Shown in pieces: positions 23,632-33,040 of a DNA stretch of 64,000 nucleotides. Every line of letters starts with the position of its first letter. The first letter of the stretch is position 1. The DNA is taken from NCBI RefSeq assembly GCF_900108335.1, contig NZ_FNVT01000004.1, positions 1-64,000 of the forward strand. Direction: 5' to 3'. A program made the translations under genes and the position numbers. The notes beneath the pieces were generated by a model. It was not told the origin of the DNA and made no database searches. It worked only from the letters and a program-made list of their open reading frames with translations. The stretch comes from Nonomuraea solani (GTDB lineage: Bacteria > Actinomycetota > Actinomycetes > Streptosporangiales > Streptosporangiaceae).

Positions 23632-24264
23632 TTAGGCGCTCAGCAGGCCGCGGCGGAAGGCGACCGCGACGGCGGCCGCGCGGTCGTTGACGCCGAGTTT
23701 GGCGTAGATGTGCAGGACATGGCTCTTGACCGTGGCCTCACTGATGAACAGACGGGCGGCGGCCTCGCGGTTGGTGGCGCCGTCGGCGATCAGGCGCAGG
23801 ACCTCCAGCTCGCGCGCGCTCAGCGGGTCGGCGGGGGCGCGTACCTGGCCGAGCAGGCGGGTGGCCACCGACGGGGACAGCACGGCCTCGCCCCTGGCCG
23901 CCGCGTGCACGGCGCGGATCAGCTCGTCGCGGTCGGTGTCCTTGAGCAGGTAGCCGGTCGCGCCGGCCTCGATGGCCGGCAGGACGTCCTTGTCGGTGTC
24001 GTACGTGGTCAGCACGAGCACCCGGGCCCGGATACCCAGCCGGGCGAGCTCCTTGATGGCCGTCACCCCGTCCATCCTCGGCATGCGCAGATCCATGAGG
24101 ATGACGTCGGGGTCCAGCACCCGGGCGAGGTCCACGGCCTGGGCGCCATCTCCCGCCTCACCCAGCACCTCGAAGCCCGGGTCGCCGGTGAACATGCCGC
24201 GGATGCCGTCGCGGACGACGGGGTGGTCGTCGGCGATCAGCAGCCGGATGGGGGTCTCAGGCAC
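23632..24264 (-). CDS. NarL/LuxR-type response regulator
   Basis: A 210-residue response regulator: receiver with phospho-Asp in VILMDLRMPRMDG and a C-terminal LuxR HTH (LSARELEVLRLIADGATNREAAARLFISEATVKSHV). It overlaps the kinase gene by 8 nt and is the last gene of an ABC-ABC-kinase-regulator operon. It probably regulates the transporter genes at the front of the same operon. Confidence 0.93.
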   Translation of the reverse strand: MPETPIRLLIADDHPVVRDGIRGMFTGDPGFEVLGEAGDGAQAVDLARVLDPDVILMDLRMPRMDGVTAIKELARLGIRARVLVLTTYDTDKDVLPAIEAGATGYLLKDTDRDELIRAVHAAARGEAVLSPSVATRLLGQVRAPADPLSARELEVLRLIADGATNREAAARLFISEATVKSHVLHIYAKLGVNDRAAAVAVAFRRGLLSA

Positions 24265-25471
24265 GCGGGGCCTCCCGGAGGACGGCGGGGACGCTCGCGG
24301 AGATCGCGGTGCCCGCGCCGGGCTCCGACTCGACCTCCAGGGTGCCGGCCAGGCGGGTCACCCGTTTGCGCATCGAGATGAGGCCGAAGCCGCCGCCGTC
24401 GCGGACGCGCTCGGGGTCGAACCCGGCGCCGTCGTCGCGTACGTCGAGGGCCACCACGTCCTCCATGTACGACAGCGTCAGCCCCACCCGCCCCGCCCCG
24501 GCGTGCTTGGCCACGTTGGCCAGGGCCTCCTGGGCGGTGCGCAGCAGGGTCTCCTCCACCTCGGGATGCATGGGACGGACCGTACCAGTCGTGGTCACGT
24601 CCGCCCGGACGCCGTTCAGGTCGGACCATTCGGCCGCGACCTCGGCCAGCGCGGCGGGCAGCGGGGCGGACTCCAGCGGCCCGGGGCCGACGGCGTGGAT
24701 GGACCTGCGAGCCTCCGCCAGGCTCTCCTTGGCCAGGCGCATGGCGTTGCCGAGGTGCCGTTCGCGTATGTCCTCCTGGCCCTTGGCGTGCGTCGCGGCC
24801 TGGAGCTGGGTGATGATGCCGGTCAGCCCCTGGGCGAGCGTGTCGTGGATCTCCCCCGCCATGCGCTGCCGCTCGTCCATGACCCCGGCCTCCCGCGCCT
24901 GGACCAGGAGCTGGGCGTGCAGGCCCGCGTTCTCCCGCATCGCCTCTTCGAGCTGGGCCACCGTCTTCTTCCGCTCGGCGCTGCGCTCGGCGGTGACCTC
25001 GCCGACGAAGCTGAACAGGCCGACGCCGGCCACGATGGCGCCGGTGAAGAACAGGTAGGTGAGGATCCCCGCCGGGGTGGGCTCGGGCACGCCGCCACTG
25101 TAGGCCGCGACCGTGGCGGCCGCCGTGGCGGTCACTCCCGCGAACCGCCACTTACCCCGCAGGTACTGCCACGAGTGGAGGAAGCCGGTGAAGCCGAAGA
25201 AGCTCGCGAACCAGACTTCCCGGTTGCTCAGCACCGCGATCAGCACGATCAGGCCGGTGACGTACAGGGCCGGCGCCCCGCCGCGCGGCATGAGCGCGAT
25301 CCACCCGGCGGCGAGCGCCGCCAGGCCGAGCGTGACCAGCCGCTGACTCCACGGCTCCCGCTCCTCGGTGAGCAGGGAGAGCACGGTGGAGACGGCGAGC
25401 AGCACGTACGGGGCCGCGGCCACGTACTGATCCAGCCGCCTCTCCCACCGGTCCAGCCTCGTCACGCTCAC
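24257..25471 (-). CDS. DesK/NarX-type sensor histidine kinase
   Basis: A 404-residue kinase with about five N-terminal membrane helices, a coiled-coil linker (residues ~150-200), the phospho-acceptor His in RQRMAGEIHDTLAQGLTG and an HATPase_c domain (LLRTAQEALANVAKHAGAG, VRDDGAGFDPE, GFGLISMRKRV). GTG 25471 gives a GTGA overlap with the permease stop; GTGs at 25477 and 25465 are alternatives. No extracellular sensor domain is seen. Confidence 0.92.
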   Translation of the reverse strand: MSVTRLDRWERRLDQYVAAAPYVLLAVSTVLSLLTEEREPWSQRLVTLGLAALAAGWIALMPRGGAPALYVTGLIVLIAVLSNREVWFASFFGFTGFLHSWQYLRGKWRFAGVTATAAATVAAYSGGVPEPTPAGILTYLFFTGAIVAGVGLFSFVGEVTAERSAERKKTVAQLEEAMRENAGLHAQLLVQAREAGVMDERQRMAGEIHDTLAQGLTGIITQLQAATHAKGQEDIRERHLGNAMRLAKESLAEARRSIHAVGPGPLESAPLPAALAEVAAEWSDLNGVRADVTTTGTVRPMHPEVEETLLRTAQEALANVAKHAGAGRVGLTLSYMEDVVALDVRDDGAGFDPERVRDGGGFGLISMRKRVTRLAGTLEVESEPGAGTAISASVPAVLREAPRA

Positions 25472-26172
25472 TCCCACCGAAAGAACCTGGCCGCCGCCGC
25501 GCTCAGGACCACCGCGTACGCGGCCATCACGCCCAGCAGCAGGAGGCTAGGCGAGCCACCGGCCCACACGACCTGCATCGACTGCCGGAAAGCCCCCAAG
25601 GGAGTGTATTCGCCGGCCCGGGCCAGCAACGCGGGCATCTGGCTCGCCGGCTGCATCAGCCCGGCCAGGTAGGCCATCGGAAAGTACAGCAGCACGCCGA
25701 CCCCGTTGGCGCTGCGCCCGTTCGCGGCGAGGGCCGCGATGAGCAGGCCGATCGCGAACATCGCCGCCGTCCCCAGCACGAACGTCACCACGACCGCCCC
25801 CACACCGCCGGGCAGGCGCGCGCCCAGCACGGTCCCCGCGACGGCGACCAGCAGCCCGCAGGCGACGAGCGCCAGGGCGAGCTGCATCAGAACCTGCACC
25901 ACCAGCATGTTCACCGGCCGCAGCGGGGTCGTGGAGAGCCGGCGCAGAATGCCCCTTTCGCGATACGTGGCCAGGGTCGTGGGCAGCATGTACAACGCGA
26001 CCAGCCCCACGGCGATGGCCAGCGCCATCGGGAGCAACTGGGTGTCGCCCGGCTCGATCGAGCTGCCGAAGACGATCAGGATGAACAGCGGGATGAGCAC
26101 CGTGAACATCGATCCCGGCTCCCTGACCAGGAGTTTCAGTTCGACGGTGGTGAGCTTGGCGAGCGCGGTCAT
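25468..26172 (-). CDS. ABC-2 type transporter permease
   Basis: A 234-residue six-helix permease with the conserved RERGILRRLSTTPLRPVNMLVVQ loop and a late ARAGEYTPLGAFRQSMQVVWAGG segment typical of DrrB-like exporters. It lies 12 nt after the ATPase gene and overlaps the kinase start by 4 nt. Because the exporter genes lead the operon and the two-component genes follow, expression of sensor and pump is coupled. Confidence 0.9.
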   Translation of the reverse strand: MTALAKLTTVELKLLVREPGSMFTVLIPLFILIVFGSSIEPGDTQLLPMALAIAVGLVALYMLPTTLATYRERGILRRLSTTPLRPVNMLVVQVLMQLALALVACGLLVAVAGTVLGARLPGGVGAVVVTFVLGTAAMFAIGLLIAALAANGRSANGVGVLLYFPMAYLAGLMQPASQMPALLARAGEYTPLGAFRQSMQVVWAGGSPSLLLLGVMAAYAVVLSAAAARFFRWE

Positions 26173-26184
26173 GTCAGGTCTCCG

Positions 26185-27093
26185 TCAGTTGAAGGAACGG
26201 CCGGTGAGGGCGAGGAATGCGTCGTCGAGCGTGCGCTTGTCGATCCGCAGGTCGCTGACCAGGACGTGGTGGCGGGCGAGCCGGGCCGTGACGGCCGTGG
26301 CGAAGTCGCCCCTGCCGGTGACGGCCACCCGGTCACCGTCCCTGGTCACGCCCGACACCCCGGGCAGGCCGCGGAGCAGGGTGTGCGGGTCGGCCTCGGC
26401 CATCAGCGTGAACCGCATCTGGTGCTCGGCGTCGATGCCCTCGATGAGCCCGCGCGGGCTGTCGATGGCGACGATGCCGCCCCGGTCGAACACGGCGACC
26501 CGGTCGCAGAGCTCCTCGACCTCGTCCATGAAGTGGCTGACCAGCACCACGGTGACGCCGCCCGCGCGGACCCGCTTGATCAGCTCCCAGGTGGCCCGGC
26601 GCGCCTGCGGGTCGAGGCCCGTGGTCAGCTCGTCGAGAAAGGCCACCCGCGGGTTCCCGATCAGCGCCAGCGCGATGAACAGCCGCTGCTTCTGGCCGCC
26701 CGACAGCTTGCCGAAGCGGGCGTCGCGCTTGTCGGCCATTCCCCACTGCTCCAGCAGCTCACGCCAGTCGCGCGGGGCGGCGTAGAAGGAGGCGTAGAGG
26801 TCGAGCGCCTCCCAGACCTTGATGTTGTCCGGCAGCTGGGTGTGCTGCAGTTGCACGCCGACCTGCTCGCGCAGCGCCCTGGCGTCCTTGATCGGGTCAA
26901 GGCCGAGCACTCTGACGGATCCGCCGTCGGGGCTCCTGAGCCCTTCGACGCACTCGACGGTGGTGGTCTTGCCAGCGCCGTTGGGGCCCAGGATGCCGAA
27001 GATCTCGCCCTCTTCGACGGAGAACGACACTCCGTCCAGAACCGTCAGGCCGGCGTACCTCTTGGTGAGGTCGGTGACTTCGATGACTGCCAT
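26185..27093 (-). CDS. DrrA-type ABC transporter ATP-binding protein
   Basis: A 302-residue ATPase with Walker A GPNGAGKTT, Q-loop VQLQHTQ, signature KLSGGQKQRLFIALAL, Walker B VAFLDELTTGLDPQ and switch His in SHFMDE. The usual Walker-B Glu is followed by Leu (DEL instead of DEP). A C-terminal extension ends in LDDAFLALTGRSF. It is the first gene of the operon and is divergent from marR across a 159-nt region with a perfect inverted repeat. Confidence 0.93.
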   Translation of the reverse strand: MAVIEVTDLTKRYAGLTVLDGVSFSVEEGEIFGILGPNGAGKTTTVECVEGLRSPDGGSVRVLGLDPIKDARALREQVGVQLQHTQLPDNIKVWEALDLYASFYAAPRDWRELLEQWGMADKRDARFGKLSGGQKQRLFIALALIGNPRVAFLDELTTGLDPQARRATWELIKRVRAGGVTVVLVSHFMDEVEELCDRVAVFDRGGIVAIDSPRGLIEGIDAEHQMRFTLMAEADPHTLLRGLPGVSGVTRDGDRVAVTGRGDFATAVTARLARHHVLVSDLRIDKRTLDDAFLALTGRSFN

Positions 27094-27172
27094 GCCTCAA
27101 GGATCTTGCGGGGGCGTTCCACGCGAATCGACCTGCCGGCCATGGTGCGGGACGGATGAGGTTGATCCGGAA

Positions 27173-27190
27173 ATCCACCGTTCGGTGGAT
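27173..27190. promoter_or_regulatory. Perfect inverted repeat in the ABC operon-marR intergenic region
   Basis: ATCCACCG-TT-CGGTGGAT is an 8+2+8 perfect palindrome. A marR promoter-like pair follows: TGGACA at 27190-27195 and GATAAT at 27215-27220 (19-bp spacer). The palindrome touches the -35, as expected for an autorepressor operator. The MarR product of 27253-27741 is the first candidate to bind it. Confidence 0.5.
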
Positions 27191-27252
27191 GGACAGGCAG
27201 ACCGTCCGCTCGCGGATAATCCGCCCCGGAACCACTTGGGTAGTCTGAACGC

Positions 27253-27741
27253 ATGACCGCGATGGCGCCCGCCCGTACCGAGACCGACCTGTCCTTCCTG
27301 CTCGACCACACCGGCCACGTGCTGCGTTCCCGGATGAGCGCCGCCCTCGCCGAGATCGGGCTCACCGCGCGCATGCACTGTGTGCTGGTCCACGCCCTGG
27401 AGGAGGAGCGCACCCAGATCCAGCTCGCCGAGCTGGGCGACATGGACAAGACCACGATGGTGGTGACCGTGGACGCGCTGGAGAAGGCCGGCTACGCCGA
27501 GCGCCGCCCCTCCAGCACCGACCGCCGCGCCCGGATCATCGCGGTCACCGAAACGGGCGCGGAGGTCGCCAGGCAGAGCCAGCGGATCGTCGACGGCGTG
27601 CACCGGGACGCGCTCGGCAGCCTGCCCGACGACGAGCGCGAGGTGCTGGTCCGCGCCCTGAACCGGCTGGTCACCGGCCACCTCGCCGAGCCGGCCGAGA
27701 GCCCGCAGCCGGTGCGCAGGGCACGGGAGCGGAAAAACTAG
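27253..27741 (+). CDS. MarR-family transcriptional regulator
   Basis: A 162-residue winged-HTH regulator: dimerisation helices at both ends, HTH in QIQLAELGDMDKTTMVVTVDALEKAGYAERRPSSTDRRARIIAVTETG, with the beta-wing DRRAR motif intact. Such proteins usually repress drug pumps and lose DNA binding when a phenolic or other ligand binds. It is followed 72 nt later by an MFS drug exporter on the same strand and is divergent from an ABC pump operon, so either may be its target. Confidence 0.92.
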   Translation: MTAMAPARTETDLSFLLDHTGHVLRSRMSAALAEIGLTARMHCVLVHALEEERTQIQLAELGDMDKTTMVVTVDALEKAGYAERRPSSTDRRARIIAVTETGAEVARQSQRIVDGVHRDALGSLPDDEREVLVRALNRLVTGHLAEPAESPQPVRRARERKN

Positions 27742-27813
27742 ATCCGAGGCATATCGTCTACAACAGAACTATCTGCTACGGTCTCTCTCATCGACTTCGA
27801 ATGGGGAGAGATC

Positions 27814-29241
27814 GTGTCGCACGTGCGCTTCGACTCACGCTGGACCGCCTTGGGCGTGTTGTCGGCAACCGGATTGATGACCATCCTGGACGGCAGCATC
27901 GTCACTGTCGCGCTACCCGCCATCCAGGAGGACCTGGGCTTCTCGCCCGCCGGCCTGAGCTGGATGATGAACGCCTACCTGATCGCCTTCGGCGGCCTGC
28001 TCCTCCTGTCGGGCCGGCTGGGCGACCTGATCGGCCGCCGGACGATGTTCATGGCCGGCAACGTGATCTTCACCGCCGCCTCGCTGCTGGCGGGCGCGGC
28101 CGGCGGCCCCGGGATGCTGATCGCCGCCCGGTTCCTGCAGGGTGTGGGCAGCGCGATGGCCTCGGCCGTGGTGCTGGGCATCCTGGTGACGCTGTTCACC
28201 GAAACCCGTGAACGGGTCAAGGCGATCGCGATCTTCAGCTCCACCGGCGCCGCCGGCGCCTCGCTCGGCCAGGTCCTGGGCGGCGTGCTCACCGACGCCC
28301 TGAGCTGGCCGTGGATCTTCCTCATCAACGTGCCGATCGGCGTGGTGACCATCGCGATCGCCGTCCGCGCGCTGCCCGCCGACCGCGGGGCCGGCCTGTC
28401 CGCCGGGGCCGACATCGCGGGGGCCGCGCTGGTCACCTCCGGCCTGATGCTGGGCATCTACACCGTGGTCAAGGTGGAGGAGTACGGCTGGCTCGCCGCC
28501 CACACGCTCGGCCTCGGCGCGGTGTCGCTGGCCCTGCTCGCCGCGTTCTTCGTCCGGCAGGCCACGGCCAAGGCGCCGCTCATGCCGCTGCGCGTGCTCC
28601 GCTCCCGCAACGTCGCCGGCGCCAACCTGGCCCAGATGCTGGCGCTGTCGGGCATGTTCGCCTTCCAGGTGCTGGTCGCGCTCTACATGCAGCAGGTGCT
28701 CGGCTACGGCGCCCTGGACACCGGCCTCGCCATGCTGCCGGCCGCGGTCGGCATCGGCTCGATCTCGTTGTTCGCCTCGGCCCGGCTCAGCGCCCGCTTC
28801 GGCGCCCGCGTCGTGCTGCTGGGCGGCCTGGCGATGCTCATCGCGGCCATGCTCCTGCTCACGAGGATCCCGGTGGACGCCGGTTACGTCACCCACCTGC
28901 TTCCGGTGATGCTGCTCATCTGGGGCGGCGGGCTCGTCCTGCCGGCGCTGGCCACGCTGGGCATGTCGGCGGCGCGGGAGAGCGACGCGGGCCTGGCCTC
29001 CGGCCTGTTCAACACCACGCAGCAGGTGGGCATGGCGATCGGGGTGGCGGTGCTGTCGACGATGGCCGCCTCGCGTACCGAGGAGCTGCTGTCGGCGGGC
29101 CGCGACCGGGCGGAGGCGCTGACCGGTGGTTACCAACTGGCGTTCGGGATCTCGGCCGGGCTGCTCATCACCGCCTTCGTCGTCGGGCTGGTCGTCCTGC
29201 GCCAGCCTCGCGTGGAGCAGCAAGTTTCGGTGACAGTCTGA
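27814..29241 (+). CDS. MFS drug exporter, DHA2 (EmrB/QacA) family
   Basis: A 475-residue, 14-helix proton-driven exporter. Motif A (LSGRLGDLIGRRTMFMAG), motif D/C-like DGSIVTVALPAIQEDLGF at the first helix, and the RFLQGVGSAMASAVVLGILV segment define the DHA2 family. GTG 27814 follows GGGGAGAG. It sits downstream of marR, consistent with MarR control. The substrate cannot be predicted beyond hydrophobic drugs or a native metabolite. Confidence 0.93.
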   Translation: MSHVRFDSRWTALGVLSATGLMTILDGSIVTVALPAIQEDLGFSPAGLSWMMNAYLIAFGGLLLLSGRLGDLIGRRTMFMAGNVIFTAASLLAGAAGGPGMLIAARFLQGVGSAMASAVVLGILVTLFTETRERVKAIAIFSSTGAAGASLGQVLGGVLTDALSWPWIFLINVPIGVVTIAIAVRALPADRGAGLSAGADIAGAALVTSGLMLGIYTVVKVEEYGWLAAHTLGLGAVSLALLAAFFVRQATAKAPLMPLRVLRSRNVAGANLAQMLALSGMFAFQVLVALYMQQVLGYGALDTGLAMLPAAVGIGSISLFASARLSARFGARVVLLGGLAMLIAAMLLLTRIPVDAGYVTHLLPVMLLIWGGGLVLPALATLGMSAARESDAGLASGLFNTTQQVGMAIGVAVLSTMAASRTEELLSAGRDRAEALTGGYQLAFGISAGLLITAFVVGLVVLRQPRVEQQVSVTV

Positions 29242-29314
29242 AAATTTCACAGCGCGACAACGTCAATGGCCAGGGTCGCTGGGCGATCTCTGGCCATGGC
29301 GCCGTCCGGGTTCG

Positions 29315-29369
29315 TTGACAGCTCTCAAGGCCGCGCCGATACTTTCGCCAACATGCCGATAGTTTCACG
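29315..29369 (+). promoter_or_regulatory. Xylanase promoter with overlapping direct-repeat operator
   Basis: TTGACA (29315-29320) and GATACT (29338-29343) are 17 bp apart. Two copies of a 15-mer, GCCGATACTTTCGCC (29335-29349) and GCCGATAGTTTCACG (29355-29369), start 20 bp apart. The first covers the -10 and the second the likely transcription start, ending just before RBS GGAGGGAG (29371). The TTTCG/TTTCA cores resemble sites of sugar-responsive LacI/ROK repressors of xylanase genes; the regulator is not in the window. Confidence 0.6.
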
Positions 29370-29385
29370 AGGAGGGAGTACGCAC

Positions 29386-30294
29386 ATGCGCATCAAACTG
29401 CTCGTCGGCGCCATAGCGCTGGTCGCGGCCGCCGCCCCCATCACCACCAACCAGACCGGCACCAACAACGGCTACTTCTACTCGTTCTGGACCGACAGCC
29501 AAGGGACGGTCTCCATGGAGCTGGGGTCCGGCGGAAACTACAGCACCTCGTGGCGGAACACCGGGAACTTCGTCGCGGGCAAGGGCTGGAACCCCGGCGG
29601 GCGCCGGTCCGTGAGCTACTCGGGCAGCTTCAACCCGTCCGGCAACGCGTATCTCACGCTGTACGGGTGGACGAGAAACCCGCTGGTGGAGTACTACATC
29701 GTCGACAACTGGGGCACCTACCGGCCGACGGGGACGTACAAGGGCACCGTCACCAGCGATGGCGGCACGTACGACGTCTACCAGACCACCCGCTACAACG
29801 CCCCCTCCATCGAGGGCATCAGGACCTTCAACCAGTACTGGAGCGTCCGGCAGTCGAAGAAGACCGGCGGCACCATCACCTCCGGCAACCACTTCGACGC
29901 CTGGGCCCGGTACGGGATGAACCTGGGCAACCATGACTACATGATCCTCGCGACCGAGGGTTACCAGAGCAGCGGAAACTCCAACATCACGGTAGGTGGC
30001 AGCGGAGGCGGCGGCGGTGGCGGTGGCGGCGGCGGTTGCACCGCGACGCTGTCCGCGGGTCAGCAGTGGAGCGACCGGTACAACCTCAACGTCTCGGTCA
30101 GCGGTTCGAGCAACTGGACCGTGACCATGAACCTGCCGTCCCCCGCCAAGGTGCTCTCCACCTGGAACGTCAGCACCAGCTCCCCCAGCGCCCAGGTGCT
30201 GACCGCCAGGCCCAACGGCAACGGTAACAACTGGGGCGTGACGATCCAGCACAACGGCAACTGGACCTGGCCGACGGTCTCCTGCAGCGGCTAG
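29386..30294 (+). CDS. Secreted GH11 endo-1,4-beta-xylanase with CBM2
   Basis: A 302-residue secreted xylan-degrading enzyme. A short signal peptide (residues 1-17, [17 protein letters not shown]) leads into a GH11 jelly roll starting at [16 protein letters not shown]. The nucleophile Glu is in [18 protein letters not shown] and the acid/base Glu in [17 protein letters not shown] polyglycine linker (about residues 204-218) connects to a C-terminal CBM2 ([17 protein letters not shown] to WPTVSCSG) with its two terminal Cys and exposed Trp residues. All catalytic features are intact. Confidence 0.95.
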   Translation: MRIKLLVGAIALVAAAAPITTNQTGTNNGYFYSFWTDSQGTVSMELGSGGNYSTSWRNTGNFVAGKGWNPGGRRSVSYSGSFNPSGNAYLTLYGWTRNPLVEYYIVDNWGTYRPTGTYKGTVTSDGGTYDVYQTTRYNAPSIEGIRTFNQYWSVRQSKKTGGTITSGNHFDAWARYGMNLGNHDYMILATEGYQSSGNSNITVGGSGGGGGGGGGGGCTATLSAGQQWSDRYNLNVSVSGSSNWTVTMNLPSPAKVLSTWNVSTSSPSAQVLTARPNGNGNNWGVTIQHNGNWTWPTVSCSG

Positions 30295-30380
30295 CGGGGC
30301 CGATAGGAGCAGCGCGCGCCGACCTGGACGGTGGCGCGCAGCTCGTTCCCGATCACGCGGTCGGCGGCGGCGATGCCGGC

Positions 30381-31563
30381 CGCGCAGCGCCTCCTCGGCC
30401 AGCCCGGCCAGATAGGCCTGCTCCGCGTACGCCTCCAGCAGCGCGGCACGCCCCGCCGCCGGCAGCCCGCCCGCGTGCTCCACCGCCGCGCGGTAGTGCG
30501 CCGCCGCCTCCCGGTGCGCTCCCTGCCGGGCCGCCCCCGCCCCGGCCAGCCGCCCGTACCGCAGGACGGCGGCCTCGTCCCGCGCGTTCAGCGCGTGGTG
30601 GACCAGCCGGCCGGGGTCGATCCCCCGGACCCGAGCCAGGATGCCGAGCACCCGGCGGTGCGACGCCACCCGCCGCGCCGGCGACAGCGTCTCCTCCACC
30701 GCGCCGCGCAACAGCTCGTGCCGGAACGACACCCCGTCACCGGCCGGCACCAGCACCCCCGCGTCGACACACGTCTCGACCAGCTCCGGCGCGCCCGCCA
30801 CGACGGCCGCGTCGGCGCGGGTGGGCATCACGGACACCAGCCTGGCCAGCTCTCTGGCGGGCCTTGGCAGCGACCGCAGCCGATCGAGAATCAGATCCTG
30901 TACGGTCGCCGGCACCGTCGCGCCCTCGCTCCCGAGCAGTTCGGTCACCAGCAACGGGTTACCGCCGGTCAGCCGGTAGACCATCGCCGCGTCCCGCCCC
31001 GCCAGGCCCGCCTGCTCGCTCACGCAGTCGTGCGACAGCGGGCGCAGCCTGATGCGCTGGACGAGGGCGCTCGGCAGGGCGGCCAGCGCGCCCCGGATCG
31101 GGTGCTCGGCCCCCACCTCGTCATCCCGGTACGTCACCACCAGCAGCGCGGGCAGCCGGCCGATCCGCCGCCCCAGCCAGACCAGCCAGTCCAGCGTGGC
31201 CTCGTCGGCCCAGTGCGCGTCCTCCACCACGACCACGGGGTGGGGCCGCGAAGAGGACAGCTCCTCCAGGGAGGCCGCGAAGATCTCCTCCTGGACCGCG
31301 CCGGCGCCCAGCCGTTCGGCGAGAACGCCCCCGGTCTGGAGGCCGATGTCATGCAGCGGCCCCAGCGCCCGCGGGGTGACCAACCGGTCGCAGGCACCCC
31401 ATAAAACCCGCGCCCGGCACCGGCGGGCGAACTCCGTGACCAGCACGGACTTGCCGATGCCGGCCTCACCGGCCACCACCACCACCACCCGCCCGCCCCG
31501 CCGGCTCTCGCCCAGCAGGTCGTCGAGGAGTTTCAGTGTCGCGGAACGCTCCCAGAGCTCCAC
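30381..31563 (-). pseudogene. Truncated LuxR-type (LAL) AAA regulator
   Basis: From GTG 31563 the frame encodes a standard LAL N-terminus (Walker A AGEAGIGKS, VVVVEDAHWADEATLDW, TYRDDEVGAEHPIRGAL, ILDRLRSLPRPARELARLVSV) and the beginning of its TPR region. After about residue 394 (AGLAEEALR) the sequence becomes Arg-rich and is only the antisense of the xylanase; no stop occurs in frame until 29365. The C-terminal half and the LuxR HTH are missing. I read it as a regulator truncated at the xylanase gene boundary, unable to bind DNA. Confidence 0.65.
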
Positions 31564-31677
31564 GACCCCGATCGTAGCCCCCGCGATCTCCGATCCGGGA
31601 GATGTCCGGCGGATGCCCTGGCGCGGCACCCATCGCCTATGGAGACTGAACGTACGCCGCGCCTGACGGGAGAATTC

Positions 31678-33024
31678 ATGGGGACGAGCCGCCTGGAGCT
31701 GACCGGTTTCGCGGGACAGGTGCTCCTGCCCGGCGACGATGGCTACGACCGGCACCGGAGCGTGTGGAACGCGATGGTGGACCGGCGTCCGGCGGTCATC
31801 GCCCGCTGCGCGAGCCGCGACGACGTCGCCACCGCGGTGCTGTTCGGGCGCGCGCAAGGACTGGAGATCGGGGTGCTCTGCGGCGGCCACAGCATCCTCG
31901 GGTTACCGATCGCCCACGACGGCCTGCTGATCGACCTGACGCCCATGGACGCCGTACGCGTGGATCCGGCGGGCCGGCGGGCCTGGGTTCAGGGCGGCGC
32001 GCTGCTCGGCGCCCTGGATCGCGCGACCCAGCCGTACGGCCTGGCCACGACGGCGGGCAACGTGTCCCACACCGGCGTGGGCGGGCTGACGCTCGGCGGC
32101 GGGATGGGCTGGCTGGCCAGGGCGTACGGCCTGTCGTGCGACAACGTGACCTCCTTCGAGATGGTGACCGCCGACGGTGACGTGGTGCGCGCGGACGCCA
32201 AGGAGAACCCCGACCTGTTCTGGGGCCTGCGCGGCGGTGGCGGCAACTTCGGCGTGGTGACCGAGTTCGAGTTCCGCCTGCATCGGGTCGGCACCCGGTG
32301 CCTCCTCGTGGACCTGTACTTCCCGCCCGAGGACGCGGTGGCGGCGATGCGCGGCTGGCGTGACCTGATCGGCGACGCGCCGCGTCAGGCCACCTTCACC
32401 GCGTGGGTCGGCACCATGGACGACCGGCCGCTGGCCAGCGTCGGCTTCGTCTGGGTGGGCGACCCCGACGAGGGCCGCCGCCTGCTCCCGGCGCTGCGCG
32501 GCCTGGGGTCACCGGTCGCCGAACGCGTCCAGGAGCTGTCCTATCTCGACCTGCAGACGATGGACGACACCGTCGAGGGGCACCGGCACCGCAGATATTG
32601 GAAGGGCCACTACTTCGACGAGTTCCCCGACGAGGCCATCCACACCTTCCTGGCGCCGGGCGCGGCTTTTGCGCCGTCGGCCAGCCTGCAGTCGTACGGC
32701 GGCGCGATCGCGGACGTGCCCGACGACGAGACGGCCTTCAGCCATCGCGGCACGCTCGTCGAGTTCGTCGCGGCGGCGCGCTGGTCGGATCCCGCCGAGG
32801 ACGCGGAGCGCATGGCCGCCGCGCGCCGGTACGCGGCGTCGCTGGAGCCGTTCGCCACCGGCGTCTACGTCAACGTCCTGACCGATGAGGGTGAGGGGGG
32901 CGTGCGGCGCGCGTACCCGAAGGAGAAGCTCGACCGGCTGACGGCGCTGAAGGACCGCTACGACCCCGGCAACGTCTTCCACTTCAACCAGAACATCCCG
33001 CCGGCCGCGCCCCGGAAACCCTAG
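31678..33024 (+). CDS. FAD-binding oxidoreductase, BBE family
   Basis: A 448-residue flavoenzyme of the berberine-bridge/6-hydroxynicotine-oxidase family. The FAD domain shows VLCGGHSILG, where the His is the usual 8-alpha covalent FAD site. The region that carries a second covalent Cys in bicovalent members reads NVSHTGVGGLTLGGGMGWLARAYGL, without Cys, so attachment is probably single. The C-terminal BBE element is YDPGNVFHFNQNIPP. No signal peptide, so cytosolic. ATG 31678 has GGGAGAA upstream; an ATG at 31639 would add 13 residues. Substrate unknown. Confidence 0.9.
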   Translation: MGTSRLELTGFAGQVLLPGDDGYDRHRSVWNAMVDRRPAVIARCASRDDVATAVLFGRAQGLEIGVLCGGHSILGLPIAHDGLLIDLTPMDAVRVDPAGRRAWVQGGALLGALDRATQPYGLATTAGNVSHTGVGGLTLGGGMGWLARAYGLSCDNVTSFEMVTADGDVVRADAKENPDLFWGLRGGGGNFGVVTEFEFRLHRVGTRCLLVDLYFPPEDAVAAMRGWRDLIGDAPRQATFTAWVGTMDDRPLASVGFVWVGDPDEGRRLLPALRGLGSPVAERVQELSYLDLQTMDDTVEGHRHRRYWKGHYFDEFPDEAIHTFLAPGAAFAPSASLQSYGGAIADVPDDETAFSHRGTLVEFVAAARWSDPAEDAERMAAARRYAASLEPFATGVYVNVLTDEGEGGVRRAYPKEKLDRLTALKDRYDPGNVFHFNQNIPPAAPRKP

Positions 33025-33040
33025 GGCGCGGTACGGACAC

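Noticed and set aside
29365..30380. C-terminal part of the 841-codon ORF opposite the xylanase
   Set aside because: Pure antisense of a well-supported GH11 gene with no domain; treated as run-on from the truncated regulator.
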